Shown: positions 22,766-34,827 of the stretch, piece by piece
Layout: every line of letters starts with the position of its first letter
How positions within the stretch are numbered: position 1 is the first letter of the stretch
Assembly (NCBI GenBank): GCA_014526335.1
Contig: JACTAT010000037.1
Coordinates: 5,260,026 to 5,324,025 of the forward strand
Reading direction: 5' to 3'
Source of the DNA: Chrysaora quinquecirrha
Lineage: Eukaryota; Cnidaria; Scyphozoa; Semaeostomeae; Pelagiidae
Length of the DNA stretch: 64,000 nt
The notes under the pieces: generated by a model
What the model was told of the DNA's origin: nothing
Database searches by the model: none
What the model saw: only the letters and a program-made list of their open reading frames with translations
Program-made: the position numbers and the translations under genes

Positions 22766-25700
22766 ATCTGCTATTGTTTTTCTGCAGGAAACCCATTTAA
22801 ATGTAAATACTAAAATTTAATCATTTCTGACAATAGATGGAAAGGCACCAAAATTCACTCAATTTCCCTAAATAATTTTGCAGGTGTTAGCACTCTCATT
22901 TCTGAAAATTTCAATGCAACTATACATTCTAATGACGTTTGCCAAGAAGGAAACTATATTTTCACTGACTTGACCTATGACGATCACCGGTTTCTCTTAA
23001 TAAATCTATATGCTCCTACAGGAGGTAATAAAACACAAAAAAGAAAAGATAAATTTTCTGAAATTCATACTAAAATCCAAAATTATCCAGATGTTGAATT
23101 TATCATTTATGGTGGTGATTTCAATACAGTTCTAGATACTAACCTAGACAGAAGCAGGGACATAACATACATAGACAGATCGAAAAATCCTCTAATAGAG
23201 ACAATTAATGAAAATGATTTACAAGATATTTGGAGAACCTTTCACCCTGATGAAAAACAATTCACATACAAAAGTCCAATTGGAACATACAGCAGACTTG
23301 ACAGATTTTATATCTCAAAAGCTACAATGCATTACTTTACAAAATGTGAAATTGTTCCTTTTCTTCACTCTGATCATCAAAAATTGGTGCTGGTTTTTGA
23401 TTTTGATAAAATAAAGAGAGGAAAGGGATCATGGAAAATGAATACGTCCATCTTACAACAAGAAGAATATACACTTGCAATGTCAGGATTTCTTCAGTTC
23501 TGGATTTCAAAAATCACTAAACAGTATTGCATAAAACTATCAATTGAACGCAAAAAGAAAAAGTCAAAACTTTATAAACAATTGCGCAATGCAACCAAAA
23601 AAGCAGAACAGACAGACAGACAGTCATTCAAAGACTTAGTTGAACGTATAACCAAAGAAATAAAAAGTCTTGAAACCAACGAAGCATTTAAATTAAAGGT
23701 CAAAGCAAATGCACGCTGGACAGAAGAGGGTGAAAGGGTCACCAAATATTTTTGTAATTTAGAGAAAAAACGTCAAGCTGCACAAGTTATGAAACCTGTT
23801 AAGACCAAAACAGGAACAATAGTTCACAATCCAAAAGATATGCTTGAAACTGTCAAAATATTCTACTCTGACTTATTTACAAACGAACCGACAGATGCCT
23901 CTAAACAAGATGAACTACTCTCAAAAGTAGAAAACAAACTTTCAGACATTGACAGAGACTCTTGTGAAGGCCAACTAACAAAAGACGAGTTATACACCGC
24001 ACTTTCTAAGATGAAAAATAATAAAACACCAGGCCTCGATGGTATTCCAGTAGAGTTTTATAAGACCTTCTGGAATATCATTGGGGAACATTTTACAAGA
24101 GTTGCTAATGCCTGCTTTGAATTACAAAAACTTTCCCACTCTCAACGCGTAAGCTTAATTTCAACGCTTTACAAGAAAGGTGACAAAAACGATCTCGGAA
24201 ATTGGAGACCAATAAGTTTGCTCAATGTTGACTATAAGATTATTGCAAAAACTCTTGCCAATCATTTACGAGATGTATTATCAACCATTGTTTCTGAAGA
24301 TCAAACATGTAGTGTTCCAAATAGATCAATTTTGTCAAATGGACATATATTAAGAGATCTTATTTACTATGCGGAAAATGAAAATCTCCCAGCAGCCCTT
24401 TTATCCTTAGATCAAATGAAAGCCTTTGACCGTGTGAACTGGAATTTCCTTTTCAAAACCCTAGAAAGCTTTGGTTTTGGGCCACAATTCATTTCATATA
24501 TTAAAACATTGTATTCTAATATTAGTAGTCGTGTTAAAGTAAATGGGTACATCTCTGCCCCATTCACCCTTGGTAGGGGAGTGAGACAGGGATGTCCCCT
24601 ATCCCCCTTATTATATGTCCTAGTTTCCGAAATTTTTGCCATCTCTATCAGAAAAAACCAAGACATTACTGGTATTACAATTAAAAGTGTTGAATTTAAA
24701 ATTACCCAGTATGCTGATGACACCACAATAATCCTGCAAGGTGAACAGTCCATCAAATCAATTTTCGATTGTGTCCAAGATTTTGAAATGGCATCAGGAG
24801 CTAAAATAAACAATGGAAAAAGTAATGGAATTTGGCTTGGAAGATACAAAAACAGATCAGATAATCCATATAATTTAAAATGGGGCAGGGAAGCATTGAA
24901 AATCCTTGGTGTTTTTCACGGCCCTATTTTGAAAGAAAAAGAAACTTGGGATCCTCGCATAAATAAATTCTGTAAAACTTTAGACCTTTGGACTTCTTGT
25001 GATCTTTCCTTGAGGGGAGGGCCGTGGTTGCAAACCAGCTGGCCAGCTCGGTTTTCTGGTACACTGCAGCCATATATCCCTTCCCCAGTGGGCTCTCAAA
25101 AAATCAATGATAAACTGTGGAAGTTCATTTATCAGAATAAAAAAGATCCTATTAAACGTACACAAGCAAGACTTCCATACGAATTAGGAGGGTTGAATAT
25201 TATTGATATTGAAAAGAAAGCTGATGCCATTAAATTATCTTGGCTTTCAAAATATCTTCAAAATGACAATCAGTCTAAATGGAAAGCACTGTTCGCCTTG
25301 AACTTTGATAAGTATAAGAACTTTAACATTGGTGCCAAAATATTCAAATGTTACTTACATCCAATCGAAATGAAACATGTCCCACAGTTTTATCGAGATG
25401 TTATAAAATGTTTTGCGGCAAATTTTTCAGACCTTAGACTAAAACCCACAGATATTGAAGGAATTTACAATGAACCTTTATTCGACAACTATTTCACACA
25501 TGTTGATACCAGTAATGCTTGGATACAAGCTAACATTACCACAATACGAGACATTTGTTATGAATTTACAACTAGATTCTTACCTTCCAATGCCCTGAAT
25601 GAATTAATCCCTTCTGGTTTCTCAGACAGTTTCTACTCCAAATTGAAATCACGCTTACCCCCTGAATGGAAAGAAAAAATAACAACTGGGTGCAGCAATG

Positions 25701-27037
25701 AAAGAAGTTTATCTGATGACTTTTATATTAAAAATACCAAAGATGAATATGTTTTATTTTCATCTCTGACTTGCAAAACAATCTACAATATGCTCATCTT
25801 GAAAGATCAAAATGTTATTGCTCAGAAATTTAGAGTTTTTTGGGAACAAAAAATAGGTTCTGTCAATTGGCCAAGACTCTTCAAAACTTTATTTAAAAGA
25901 AATCATGACAGAAAATCTGCCAACATTCAGTGGAAGTTTCTTCAACTTTGTCTCCCTACCTAAGAAAGATTATATAGACATAGGATTGTCCAAACCCCTG
26001 CATGTCAAAGATGCAATTCGTATGATGAAACTTCACTTGATGCCTTTTTCAATTGTACCCCTGTCAGTAAATTGTGGAAATTTGTATTCAAACTTGTTAA
26101 GAAAATCAACCCTTCCCTCAATCTAAATAACATTTGTAAGTTTGTTATATTTGGCTTTTACGAATATAAACCCGACTTACCTGTAGAAAACTTTTTACGA
26201 GATGCAGCTTTTTCAGTCATTTGGAAAACAAGAAATGAAATAATTTTTGACAACAAAAGAGATGACTTGAGAAACAGATTCATCTTCAAGGTTATTTCCA
26301 AACTCAAAGAAGAACATTTCATTGCTTCACAAGATGTTGAAACTCTCAATCTTTTGAACAAAATGGTGTCAAAATGGCGTCCTTGCATCCCTTGAGAATC
26401 GAAAACTCAAAATCAACATCCCATGAGACTTGCCTTGTTTTCATTTACCCGATTTCTGTTTTTTTCTCTCCATTTTTCCTGCTTCACTTTCCTGTCTTTC
26501 CTTTTCTTTTATGAATTATTATTGCGTTTATTAAATTGTTTATTTATTTGTTTCAACGTTTGAATTTTTAAACTTAGAATTAGAGAATTTCAATTGTAGT
26601 TTAATAAGTATTTAATTAGTTGTAGTTTATTCATTCGGTTTTACCATTAGAATTTTATAATATTGGGTTTGCTTAGATTAGTTTAATTAGGTAATTTAAA
26701 TTGTTGTTAAGTATTTTATTAATTTCATTAATTTTAGTTTTATCATTAGTTAAGTAAGTAATATATTAAGATTAGTTGTAGTTATAGCTGTTGTTGTAGT
26801 ATTAAGTTCATTAGAATAGTTAGTTGTAGTTTAAAGTAATTTAGTTAAGTTTGCATTTGAGATTAAAAATAGACCCTTCAACAATATTTATATACCATGA
26901 ACACTTACCAATGACCAATATATTGCAAGTGAACAATTTCAAAACTTATTTAATTAAATTATTTTAACCTGTAAATATGTTGAGTTTTGAGATAAAATTA
27001 AACGAGCGTAGGCATGTGCCTAGGTCAAAAAAAAAAA
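22766..27037 (+). mobile_element. LINE family A copy A2, 5'-truncated, 3' end in U1
   Basis: Homology to LINE A begins near the endonuclease QETHLN motif (about 22770). It runs through RT and the 3' UTR to an A-run joined to U1 sequence (TTAATCAACAAGG). ORF1 and the first part of ORF2 are missing. From about 25341 onward it is duplicated as A3 (31871-33585). Next to the A-run is the stem TAGGCA/TGCCTA. Confidence 0.85.
22970..26395 (+). pseudogene. LINE A2 ORF2 (endonuclease/reverse transcriptase), nearly continuous
   Basis: Open for 997 codons from 22970, then a single TAA at 25961-25963 where A3 has TAT. The frame then continues to a frameshift near 26350. Endonuclease motifs GGDFNTVLD and HSDHQ are present. 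RT motifs are present (NNKTPGLDGIPVEFY, LDQMKAFDRVNW, GVRQGCPLSPLL, QYADDTTIIL with YADD at about residue 581 of this frame). Compared with A1, about 27 residues are deleted between endonuclease and RT (near 23508). A C-terminal Cys motif reads CQRCNSYDETSLDAFFNC, with Asp in the usual His position. Even without the nonsense codon the 5' truncation makes it inactive. Confidence 0.85.
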
Positions 27038-27139
27038 TTAATCAACAAGGAGATTCTTCCAGGGCGAGGCCTTTCCATTGCAGTTCGGTTTGGCTGACCC
27101 CTGCGATTACTGCAAACGTTGGTAACTCGACCGTACAAT

Positions 27140-27175
<36 letters not shown>

Positions 27176-27177
27176 TT
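27038..27177 (+). ncRNA. U1 snRNA, 3' part (after LINE A2)
   Basis: Begins TTAATCAACAAGGAGATTC and runs to the terminal stem GCGTTCGCGCTAGTCCCC. It contains CCAGGGCGAGG, GGCTGACCCCTGCGATT and the Sm region AATTTCTGG. The 5' third is absent because the LINE lies directly upstream. Confidence 0.88.
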
Positions 27178-27560
27178 CCAATAGTACTAATGTCAAATTC
27201 TGCATACATGTCAGCACACCACCACGACTTGCCAGATACCAGGCATCTCTCGGCACGAAAATTCCCTACTCTACAAAGAGTGTGCAAGTTACCGACCGTT
27301 TGCCGTTTTCCATATCTTTCGCTCCAGATGCCGGAAGATGCACCAACCTTTACCACATTCAGACAGCCGCAACCGGATGCCCATCCTTCGCAACACTTTT
27401 AAGAGCAAGCTGGGCTTCCTTCTCAGCAGCACTGCACTCCAACGAAGATCTACCTCCATCAACCCACTTCAGACGCATCCAGTCAGATACGTACATGTGC
27501 ATGTGCACACTTCTGCCTCTCTAGCCTGTAATGTCATGCACATTCGGCCCTCTAGCTTTC

Positions 27561-27679
27561 GCCTACGACCATACCACCATGAATATACCGGTTCTCGTCC
27601 GATCACCGCAGTCAAGCATGGTCGGGCCAGGTCAGTACTGGATGGGTGACCGCCTGGGAACACCTGGTGTTGTAGGCTT
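27561..27679 (+). rRNA. 5S rRNA (copy 2)
   Basis: 119 nt, GCCTACGACC to GTAGGCTT. Identical in most positions to copy 3 but one base shorter in loop E/helix IV (CAGTACTGGATGGG). The internal promoter boxes are intact. Confidence 0.93.
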
Positions 27680-27682
27680 CAC

Positions 27683-27687
27683 TTTTT
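27683..27687 (+). terminator. Pol III T-run after 5S copy 2
   Basis: TTTTT directly follows the gene. Confidence 0.75.
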
Positions 27688-27753
27688 GCAATTGCAGTCC
27701 TTCTTTTCAACCGACATAGCGTAGCCAGCCAGGTATTGCACACGGACTGGCTT

Positions 27754-27898
27754 CTCGCTTCTCGGCCTTTTGGCTAAGATCAAGTGTAGTATCTGTTCTT
27801 ATCAGCTTAATATCTGATATGCACCCACGGGTGCTCAAATATTAAACTGATTTTTGGGTCCGTGGGTCTGAATTGGTCCGTGGGTCTGAAGCTTGCTT
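27754..27898 (+). ncRNA. U2 snRNA, 3'-truncated with an internal duplication
   Basis: The 5' half is normal (CTTCTCGGCCTTTTGGCTAA, GTAGTA). After the Sm region GATTTTTGG, the segment GGTCCGTGGGTCTGAA is present twice. The gene then stops at GCTTGCTTC and continues into LINE B ORF1 sequence. The missing 3' end coincides with the deletion in duplication unit 1, so this copy is non-functional. Confidence 0.85.
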
Positions 27899-28009
27899 CG
27901 GAATATCATTTTCTCGAAACCAAATATGGTGGATTCTGTGCTTGATAACTTGGTCAAGTTCCCATCAATGACAAAAGAGGAAACAGGTATCATCTTTACT
28001 CCCGTTAAA
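27899..28009 (+). mobile_element. LINE family B ORF1 fragment
   Basis: Encodes NIIFSKPNMVDSVLDN...GIIFTPV, identical to the same part of the copy at 35454-35560. It is the stump left between the deletion in unit 1 and element E1. Confidence 0.85.
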
Positions 28010-29131
28010 TTTCCCTAGGACAATCGAAAGCTAAAGCACCATGTTAACTATACTTCCTTCTTTATTTTTAAACACCTTAATGAGTCCCCTTCTTGCCGCC
28101 CTCTTTGCTCTGAGGATAGTTTCTCTATTCTTGACAGCGCTAATAGCAGCTTTTGTCTCAAGATCAAGGAAGCGCTACATATCTCTTGGGTCAAACCTAC
28201 GCTTCACAAACAACTTTATCATTACAAATTGAATCTTTCTTTTTAATTACTTTTATTTTATTTCATTCGTTATTATTTACTTATTCCCATTTGTACGTTT
28301 TATTTACCTTTAATGTTACCGATTTGATTATTTACCCCACGTGTGTTATTAAGTGATGTAATATTTTATAGCTCTATTTAACCCTTGTAATATCTTGATT
28401 AGCTTATAACAATTTTTGCAACTGAAGATGAACATAGAATGTTCGAAACATGTTTTGCCGATTAAAAATTGTCGTTTTTCTCTTGAAATTTCTTACTTAT
28501 TTATTGAATACTCGAAAATTTGGAAACAACGACTAGATACTAAATGTAACTACGACTACTTCTAATTACTTAATGCAGGAAACTGGGCGTGCGATGCACC
28601 GGCCCTTTGTTGCTCAAGTGAACTAAATCTTGTACAGTCGGTGATTGAAACCGAAATTGCCAAATTTCCGGGCCAATGCACCTGTCCAGCAGAAAGACTG
28701 CCAGAGAACTGAAATACAAAACAAATCATAAAATCAATAAATAAAAAGAAGGGACAGGGAGGAGGAGAAGGTCGTAAAACCTAACTTGCTTGTACGCTGC
28801 GCTAACAAGAATGAATGTGAACAGACAAAAACACACGATAGGTAGTTACCAGAATACCTAGACGACACCTCATTAGTAATATCACCCAAAGAAAGCCCGA
28901 TTGTCAGTCCATCCGTCAACAGCCAATATCCAATATCAAATATGACTTAACTATGACCCAGTGCATAACAGAACGTGCACACAAACATGGCAATTCAATG
29001 CATGTACTGTATGACGGAACGAATGGAATGGACCATAGAGCATGGAACCTAACTGGACCCTAGAAACCCGATGACTGCCAGCAAACGTCCTAGGCAATTT
29101 AACTGTGCTTAAATTCTAATTTAACCAATAT
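28010..29131. mobile_element. Element E1 (unit 1 copy), short non-autonomous form
   Basis: Starts TTTCCCTAGGACAATCG, ends TTTAACCAATAT, and has TTAAA on both sides (28005-28009 and 29132-29136). About 170 bp of its left end and about 360 bp of its right end are shared with the large element E2. It holds a Penelope-like fragment at 28065-28513. The twin copy is 35564-36685. Confidence 0.7.
28065..28513 (+). mobile_element. Penelope-like/GIY-YIG element 3' fragment inside E1
   Basis: About 450 bp present in E1 but absent at the matching place in E2. It encodes the last 59 residues of a GIY-YIG-type protein (28067-28246): LCSEDSFSILDSA then LKIKEALHISWVKPTL, a C-terminal pattern I associate with Penelope-like and related retroelement ORFs. 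Downstream is CTGAAGATGAACATAGAATG, a 3' UTR motif typical of such elements. It is 5'-truncated. Confidence 0.5.
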
Positions 29132-29136
29132 TTAAA

Positions 29137-31866
29137 TTTCCCTAGGACAATCGAAAGCTAATGCACCATGTTAACTATACTTCCTTCTTTATTGGAAACA
29201 ACGACTAGATACTAAATGTAACTACGACTACTTCTAATTACTTAATGCAGGAAACTGGGCGTGCGATGCACCCGCCTTTGTTGCCTGCGGAACTAAATCT
29301 TGTACGGTCGGTGTGGAGCGTCAACTCTTAAGGAAACTAAAAAGGTAAAGGCTGATACCCCCGAAGACTTAGTGTCCTCGTTCAGCCAAGCCATACTGTA
29401 ATAATCAACCCATGAACTTTTAGTCCAAGGGCCGAGCCACCGCCGCTGTTGCACATTAATAAATCGATTACATGGACTATCTCGTCCAAGAATCGAGCCA
29501 CCGCCACATGTTGTTTGAACTGCCACATGCAGTTTGAGCCTTTAAACCCCACATGCAGTTTGGACATTAGTTGTAACTCAAAACTGCCACATGCAGTTTG
29601 AACCTTTAAACCGCCACATGCAGCTTGGACATTAGTTGTAACTCAAAACTGCCACATGCAGTTTGAACCTTTAAACCGCCACATGCAGTTTGAACCTTTA
29701 AAACTGCCAAATGCAGTTTGGACATTAGTTGTAACTTAAAACTGCCACATGCAGTTTGAACCTTTAAAACTGCCACATGCAGTTTGGACATTAGTTGTAA
29801 CTTAACACTGCCACATGCAGTTTGAACCTTTAAACTGCCACATGCAGTTTGATCCTTTAAAACTGCCACATGCAGTTTGGACATTAGTTGTAACTCAAAA
29901 CTGCCACATGCAGTTTGAACCTTTAAAACTGCCAAATGCAGTGTGGACATTAGTTGTAACTTAAGACTGCCACATGTAAATTGAACCTTTAAAACTGCCA
30001 CATGCAGTTTGAACCTTTCAACTGCCACATGCCGTTTGAACCTTTCAAACTGCCACATGCAGTTTGACCCTTTAAAACTGGCACATGCAGTTTGGGCCTT
30101 AAAATTGCCACATGCAGTTTGAGCCTTTAAAACTGCCAAATGCAGTTTGGGCATTAGTTGTAACTTAAAACTGCCAAACTGCCACATGCAGTTTGAGCCT
30201 TACTGACTTTTGCGGTTCCACCTTAGAGCTGCTACCTGCGGTTGAAACCATTAAAGCTGCCACATGCAGTTTGAGCCGTACTGCCTTTTGCCGTTCCACC
30301 TTAGAGCTGCTACCTGCGGTTGAAACCATTAAAGCTGCCACATGCAGTTTGAGCCGTACTGCCTTTTGCCGTTGCACCTTAGAGCTGCTACCTGCAGTTG
30401 ACACTGTTAAGGCTGCCACATGCAGTTTGAACCTTACAGCCTTTTGCCGTTCCACCTTAGAGCTGCTACCTGCGGTTGAAACCATTAAAGCTGCCACAGG
30501 CAGTTTGAGCCGTACTGCCTTTTGCCGCTCCACCTTAGAGCTGCTACCTGCATTTGACACTGTTAAGGCTGCCACATGCAGTTTGAACCTTACTGCCTTT
30601 TGCCGTTCCACCTAAGAGCTACTACCTGCAGTTGAAACTGTTGAAGCTGCCACATGCAGTTTGGACCTTACAGCCTTTTGCCGTTCCACCTTAGAGCCGC
30701 TACCTGCAGTTGAGACCGTTAAAGCTGCCACATGCAGTTTGAACCTTACCGCCTTTTGCCGTTCCACTTTAGAGCTGCTACATGCAGTGGACACCATTAA
30801 AGCTGCCACATGCAGTTTGAACCTTACAGCCATTTGCCGTTCCACCCTAGAGCTGCTACCTGCAGTTGAAACCGTTAAAGCTGTCACATGCAGTTTGAAC
30901 CTTACCGCCTTTTGCTGCTCCACTTTAGAGCTGCTAAATGCAGTGGACACCGTTAAAGCTGCCACATGCAGTTTGAACCTTACAGCCATTTGCCTTTCAC
31001 CCTAGAGCTGCTACCTGCAGTTGAAACCGTTAAAGCTGCCACATGCAGTTTGCACCTTACCGCCTTTGCCGTTCCACCTTAGAGCGGCCACCTGCAGTTT
31101 GAATCGTTAAAGCTACCACATGCAATTTTACCTTACAGTCTTTGCAGTTGAACCTTAAGACTGCCACATACAGTCCGAACCGTTAAAACTTCCACATGCT
31201 GTTTGAGCCTTACACCCCTGTGCCGTTCCACTGTAGGGGCTGCCTCTTGCAGTTTGAACCTTTTTTCTGTTCCACCTTAGGGCTCCCGTCTGCTGTTTAA
31301 GCCTAGAGACTGCCGCATGCAGTTAAACAGTACAAACTACCATGCGTGCAGGTTGAACTCTAAGAGTCCGCATGAACTGTAAGACTGCAAAAAACGCGAG
31401 TGTGAAACTTTGAAAATTGCCACCTGCCCCTTTAACCTTAAAGCTACTACATGCCTTTTGAGCCTTAAATAAAAAGCAGCCGCATGCAGTTGAATTGTAG
31501 ACATATTGTATATAAGCCTGAGCTCCCAGCCAATGTGAGTTAAGCCCCCTAGAGTTGTTAAAGCCATTATATATTTATGGTCGATGAGCTTGGCCCTCCT
31601 TTGCTTAGAGCCTCGGCCAACAGCCATGCAAGTGCTGGGAAAGTACATGCTTGAGCTAGGGGTGAACTTGTAGAGTACCGAGCTGTGCCGGCTATTTGAA
31701 ACATCCAATAAGCAACCTAGGAAATTTAGCTTTACTGGAAAGGAGATAAGTGAGTTATTCTATGGCTACTGTAACCACCCAACTGCAAGTAATTTTACAC
31801 TCAGTGACAAGGTATATGGCTACACGTAAAGGGAAGGCAGCGCAATATTAAATCTTAATCACTGTT
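29137..31866. mobile_element. Element E2 left part (unit 1 copy, truncated)
   Basis: Same left terminus as E1 (TTTCCCTAGGACAATCG) next to TTAAA. It runs through the hairpin minisatellite and stops at ...CACTGTT, where the second duplication unit begins. The full element is at 36691-46549. Confidence 0.7.
29494..31330. repeat. Minisatellite with hairpin units (copy 1)
   Basis: The left part has units of roughly 27 bp with core AAACTGCCACATGCAGTTT, where AAACTGC and GCAGTTT are inverted around CACAT. Some units are extended by GGACATTAGTTGTAACT. From about 30200 a 78-bp higher-order unit takes over (CTGCCACATGCAGTTTGA with CCTTTTGCCGTTCCACCTTA). Since 78 is divisible by 3, long spurious ORFs appear on both strands. 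Confidence 0.9.
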
Positions 31867-31870
31867 CGCC

Positions 31871-32958
31871 TATTCAAATGTTACTTACATCCAATCGAAA
31901 TGAAACATGTCCCACAGTTTTATCGAGATGTTATAAAATGTTTTGCAGCAAATTTTTCAGACCTTAGACTAAAACCCACAGATATTGAAGGAATTTACAA
32001 TGAACCTTTATTCGACAACTATTTCACACATGTTGATACCAGTAATGCTTGGATACAAGCTAACATTACCACAATACGAGACATTTGTTATGAATTTACA
32101 ACTAGATTCTTACCTTCCAATGCCCTGAATGAATTAATCCCTTCTGGTTTCTCAGACAGTTTCTACTCCAAATTGAAATCACGCTTACCCCCTGAATGGA
32201 AAGAAAAAATAACAACTGGGTGCAGCAATGAAAGAAGTTTATCTGATGACTTTTATATTAAAAATACCAAAGATGAATATGTTTTATTTTCATCTCTGAC
32301 TTGCAAAACAATCTACAATATGCTCATCTTGAAAGATCAAAATGTTATTGCTCAGAAATTTAGAGTTTTTTGGGAACAAAAAATAGGTTCTGTCAATTGG
32401 CCAAGACTCTTCAAAACTTTATTTAAAAGAAATCATGACAGAAAATCTGCCAACATTCAGTGGAAGTTTCTTCAACTTTGTCTCCCTACCTATGAAAGAT
32501 TATATAGACATAGGATTGTCCAAACCCCTGCATGTCAAAGATGCAATTCGTATGATGAAACTTCACTTGATGCCTTTTTCAATTGTACCCCTGTCAGTAA
32601 ATTGTGGAAATTTGTATTCAAACTTGTTAAGAAAATCAACCCTTCCCTCAATCTAAATAACATTTGTAAGTTTGTTATATTTGGCTTTTACGAATATAAA
32701 CCCGACTTACCTGTAGAAAACTTTTTACGAGATGCAGCTTTTTCAGTCATTTGGAAAACAAGAAATGAAATAATTTTTGACAACAAAAGAGATGACTTGA
32801 GAAACAGATTCATCTTCAAGGTTATTTCCAAACTCAAAGAAGAACATTTCATTGCTTCACAAGATGTTGAAACTCTCAATCTTTTTGAACAAAAATGGTG
32901 TCAAAATGGCGTCCTTGCATCCCTTGAGAATCGAAAACTCAAAATCAACATCCCATGA
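31871..32958 (+). pseudogene. LINE A3 ORF2 C-terminal part (open)
   Basis: Open in frame to TGA at 32956-32958, giving the natural C-terminus (ENRKLKINIP). The A2 copy has a nonsense codon and a frameshift in this part; A3 has neither, so A3 preserves the family sequence. The endonuclease and RT catalytic core are missing. The Cys motif near the end (CQRC...FFNC) has Asp where families B and C have His. Confidence 0.85.
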
Positions 32959-33585
32959 GACTTGCCTCGTTTCCATTTCCCCGATTTCTGTTTTTCTCTC
33001 TCCTTTTTTTCTTGCTTTAATTTTCTGTCTTTCCTTTTATTTCCGTAGATTTTATGAATTATTATTGCGTTTATCAAATTGTTTATTTATTTGTTTCAAC
33101 GTTTGAATTTTTTAAACTTAGAATTAGAGAATTTCGATTGTAGTTTTATAAGTATTTAATTAGTTGTAGTTTATTCATTTGGTTTTAACATTAGAATTTT
33201 ATAGTATTAGGTTTGTTTTGGTTTAGTTTAACAAGGTAATTTCAATTGTAGTTAAGTATGTTATTAATTTCATTAGTTGTAGTTTCTTTAATTAGTATGT
33301 AATGTATTAAATTAGTTGTAGTTATAGTTTGTTGTTGTTGTAGTGTTAAGTTAATTAGAATAGTTAGTTCTAGATTAAAATAATTTAGTTAAGTTTGCAT
33401 TTGAGATTAAAAATGGACAATTTAACAATAATTATCTACCATGAACACTTTTCAATGAACAATATATTTCAAATGAACCATTTCATAACTTATTTAATTA
33501 AATTATTTTAACCTGTAAATATGTTGAGTTAAATTGAAAAATTAAACGAGCGTAGGCATGTGCCTAGCTCAAAAAGAAAAAAAAA
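31871..33585 (+). mobile_element. LINE family A copy A3, 3' part, 3' end in U1
   Basis: Duplicate of the 3' half of A2. It carries the ORF2 C-terminal end to the stop at 32956-32958, the AT-rich 3' UTR, the stem TAGGCA/TGCCTA and an A-rich tail joined to TTGATCAACAAAG of U1. Confidence 0.88.
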
Positions 33586-33687
33586 TTGATCAACAAAGAG
33601 ATTCTTCCAGGGCGAGGCCTTTCCATTGCAGTTCGGTTTGGCTGACCCCTGTGATTACCGCAAACGTTGGTAACTCGACCGTACAAT

Positions 33688-33723
<36 letters not shown>

Positions 33724-33725
33724 TT
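33586..33725 (+). ncRNA. U1 snRNA, 3' part (after LINE A3)
   Basis: TTGATCAACAAAGAGATTC to GTCCCCTT. It has the same landmarks as the other 3' parts. It is followed by a 434-bp spacer before 5S copy 3. Confidence 0.88.
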
Positions 33726-34158
33726 CCAATAGTACTAATGTCAAATTCTGCATACATGTCAGCACACCACCACGACTTGCCAGATACCAGGCATCTCTTG
33801 ACACGAAAATTCCCCTACTCTACAAAGAGTGTGCAAGTTACCGACCGTTTGCCGTTTTCCACATCTTTCACCCCAGATGCCGGAAGATGCACCAACCTTT
33901 ACCACATTCGTACAGCCGCAACCGGAAGCCCATCCTTTGCAACACTATTAACGAGCAAGCTGGGCTTCCACGAATGCCACGCCCGCTGTTCCAACTGGCC
34001 AGAGTGCTCACCACACTATCTCAGCAGCACTGCACACCAACCAAGATCTACCTCCATGAACCCACTTCGTATGCATCAAACCGTATACGTGCATGTGCAT
34101 GTGCACACTTCTGCGTCTCTCGCCTGTAGTGTCATGCACATCCAGCCCTCTAGCTTTC

Positions 34159-34278
34159 GCCTACGACCATACCACCATGAATATACCGGTTCTCGTCCGA
34201 TCACCGCAGTCAAGCATGGTCGGGCCAGGTCAGTACATGGATGGGTGACCGCCTGGGAACACCTGGTGTTGTAGGCTT
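34159..34278 (+). rRNA. 5S rRNA (copy 3)
   Basis: 120 nt with complementary ends and intact internal promoter (AAGCATGGTCGGGCC; ATGGATGGGTGACCGCC). It appears fully functional by sequence. Confidence 0.95.
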
Positions 34279-34281
34279 CAC

Positions 34282-34286
34282 TTTTT
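34282..34286 (+). terminator. Pol III T-run after 5S copy 3
   Basis: TTTTT directly follows the gene. Confidence 0.75.
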
Positions 34287-34379
34287 GCAATTGCAGTCCT
34301 TCTTTTCAACCGACGTAGCGTAGCCAGCCAGCCAGGTATTGCACACGGACTGACTGGCAATTCCATGTCGCTGTCCTGC

Positions 34380-34437
34380 ACCCACGTGTGATTGCAACAC
34401 GTGTGGAGTTGCGGCCTGAAGCGAAGACTAGTTCGTT
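34380..34437 (+). promoter_or_regulatory. Putative U2 promoter-proximal region
   Basis: The stretch CACGTGTGATTGCAACACGTG and the following GCGGCCTGAAGCGAAGACTAG are shared upstream of U2 at 8680-8734 and 58980-59035. The distance to U2 fits a proximal sequence element. This is conservation only, without functional proof. Confidence 0.4.
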
Positions 34438-34624
34438 ATCGCTTCTCGGCCTTTTGGCTAAGATCAAGTGTAGTATCTGTTCTTATCAGCTTAATATCTG
34501 ATATGCACCCAAGGGTGCTCAAATATTAAACTGATTTTTGGAATTGGTCCGTGGGTCTGAAGCTTGCTTCACCCCGGACACGGGTTGTCCTGGTATTGCA
34601 GTGCCGCCATGGATGGCCCACCCC
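34438..34624 (+). ncRNA. U2 snRNA, full length (copy 3, best copy)
   Basis: 187 nt from ATCGCTTCTCGGCC to GATGGCCCACCCC. Stem I, the branch-point recognition sequence GTAGTA, the TTAATATCTGATATG region, the Sm site GATTTTTGGA and stem-loops III-IV are all readable. A 3'-box-like GTGTAAAACAAGCA follows at about 34637. It is the only U2 in the window that looks normal throughout. Confidence 0.93.
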
Positions 34625-34827
34625 CTCATCTTGAAGTGTAAAACAAGCAACACAGGAGAACCTTCTTCATTGTCACATCTCTTTCTATCGTCATCGTCTT
34701 GCAGATGTCTTAGCCATCCTTCTCTCACATTGCACTGCATCAACAATTATTATACAGGACATTCGGCATTTGTTTTGCCTTATTTATTCGACCTTTCACC
34801 ATCGCATAGCATCGCATAGCATTAGTG

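Larger units (their letters stand above)
25341..31866. repeat. Tandem segmental duplication, unit 1
   Basis: Matches 31871-39423 almost base for base. It covers LINE A 3' half, U1, 5S, U2, LINE B ORF1 fragment, E1 and the left part of E2. Relative to unit 2 it lacks about 0.9 kb (U2 3' end, spacer, U1 5' end and LINE B 5' end), joined at 27898/27899. The junction with unit 2 is at 31866/31871, with CGCC as filler. Confidence 0.9.

Noticed and set aside
9300..27037. A1 and A2 as two halves of one LINE A copy
   Set aside because: A1 extends into RT while A2 starts already in the endonuclease, so they overlap and must be separate copies.
30165..31005. Long repetitive open frames on both strands in the minisatellite (also 37161-38559)
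   Set aside because: They arise because the higher-order repeat is 78 bp, a multiple of three without stops. They have no start context, splice sites or domain.
29494..31330. CRISPR-like regular repeats
   Set aside because: The units are contiguous minisatellite repeats without unique spacers, in animal DNA.
33558..34274. Open frame of 238 codons across U1, spacer and 5S (similar ones at 26977, 58152 and 7964)
   Set aside because: It overlaps clear snRNA and 5S genes; the frame is a by-product of RNA gene sequence.
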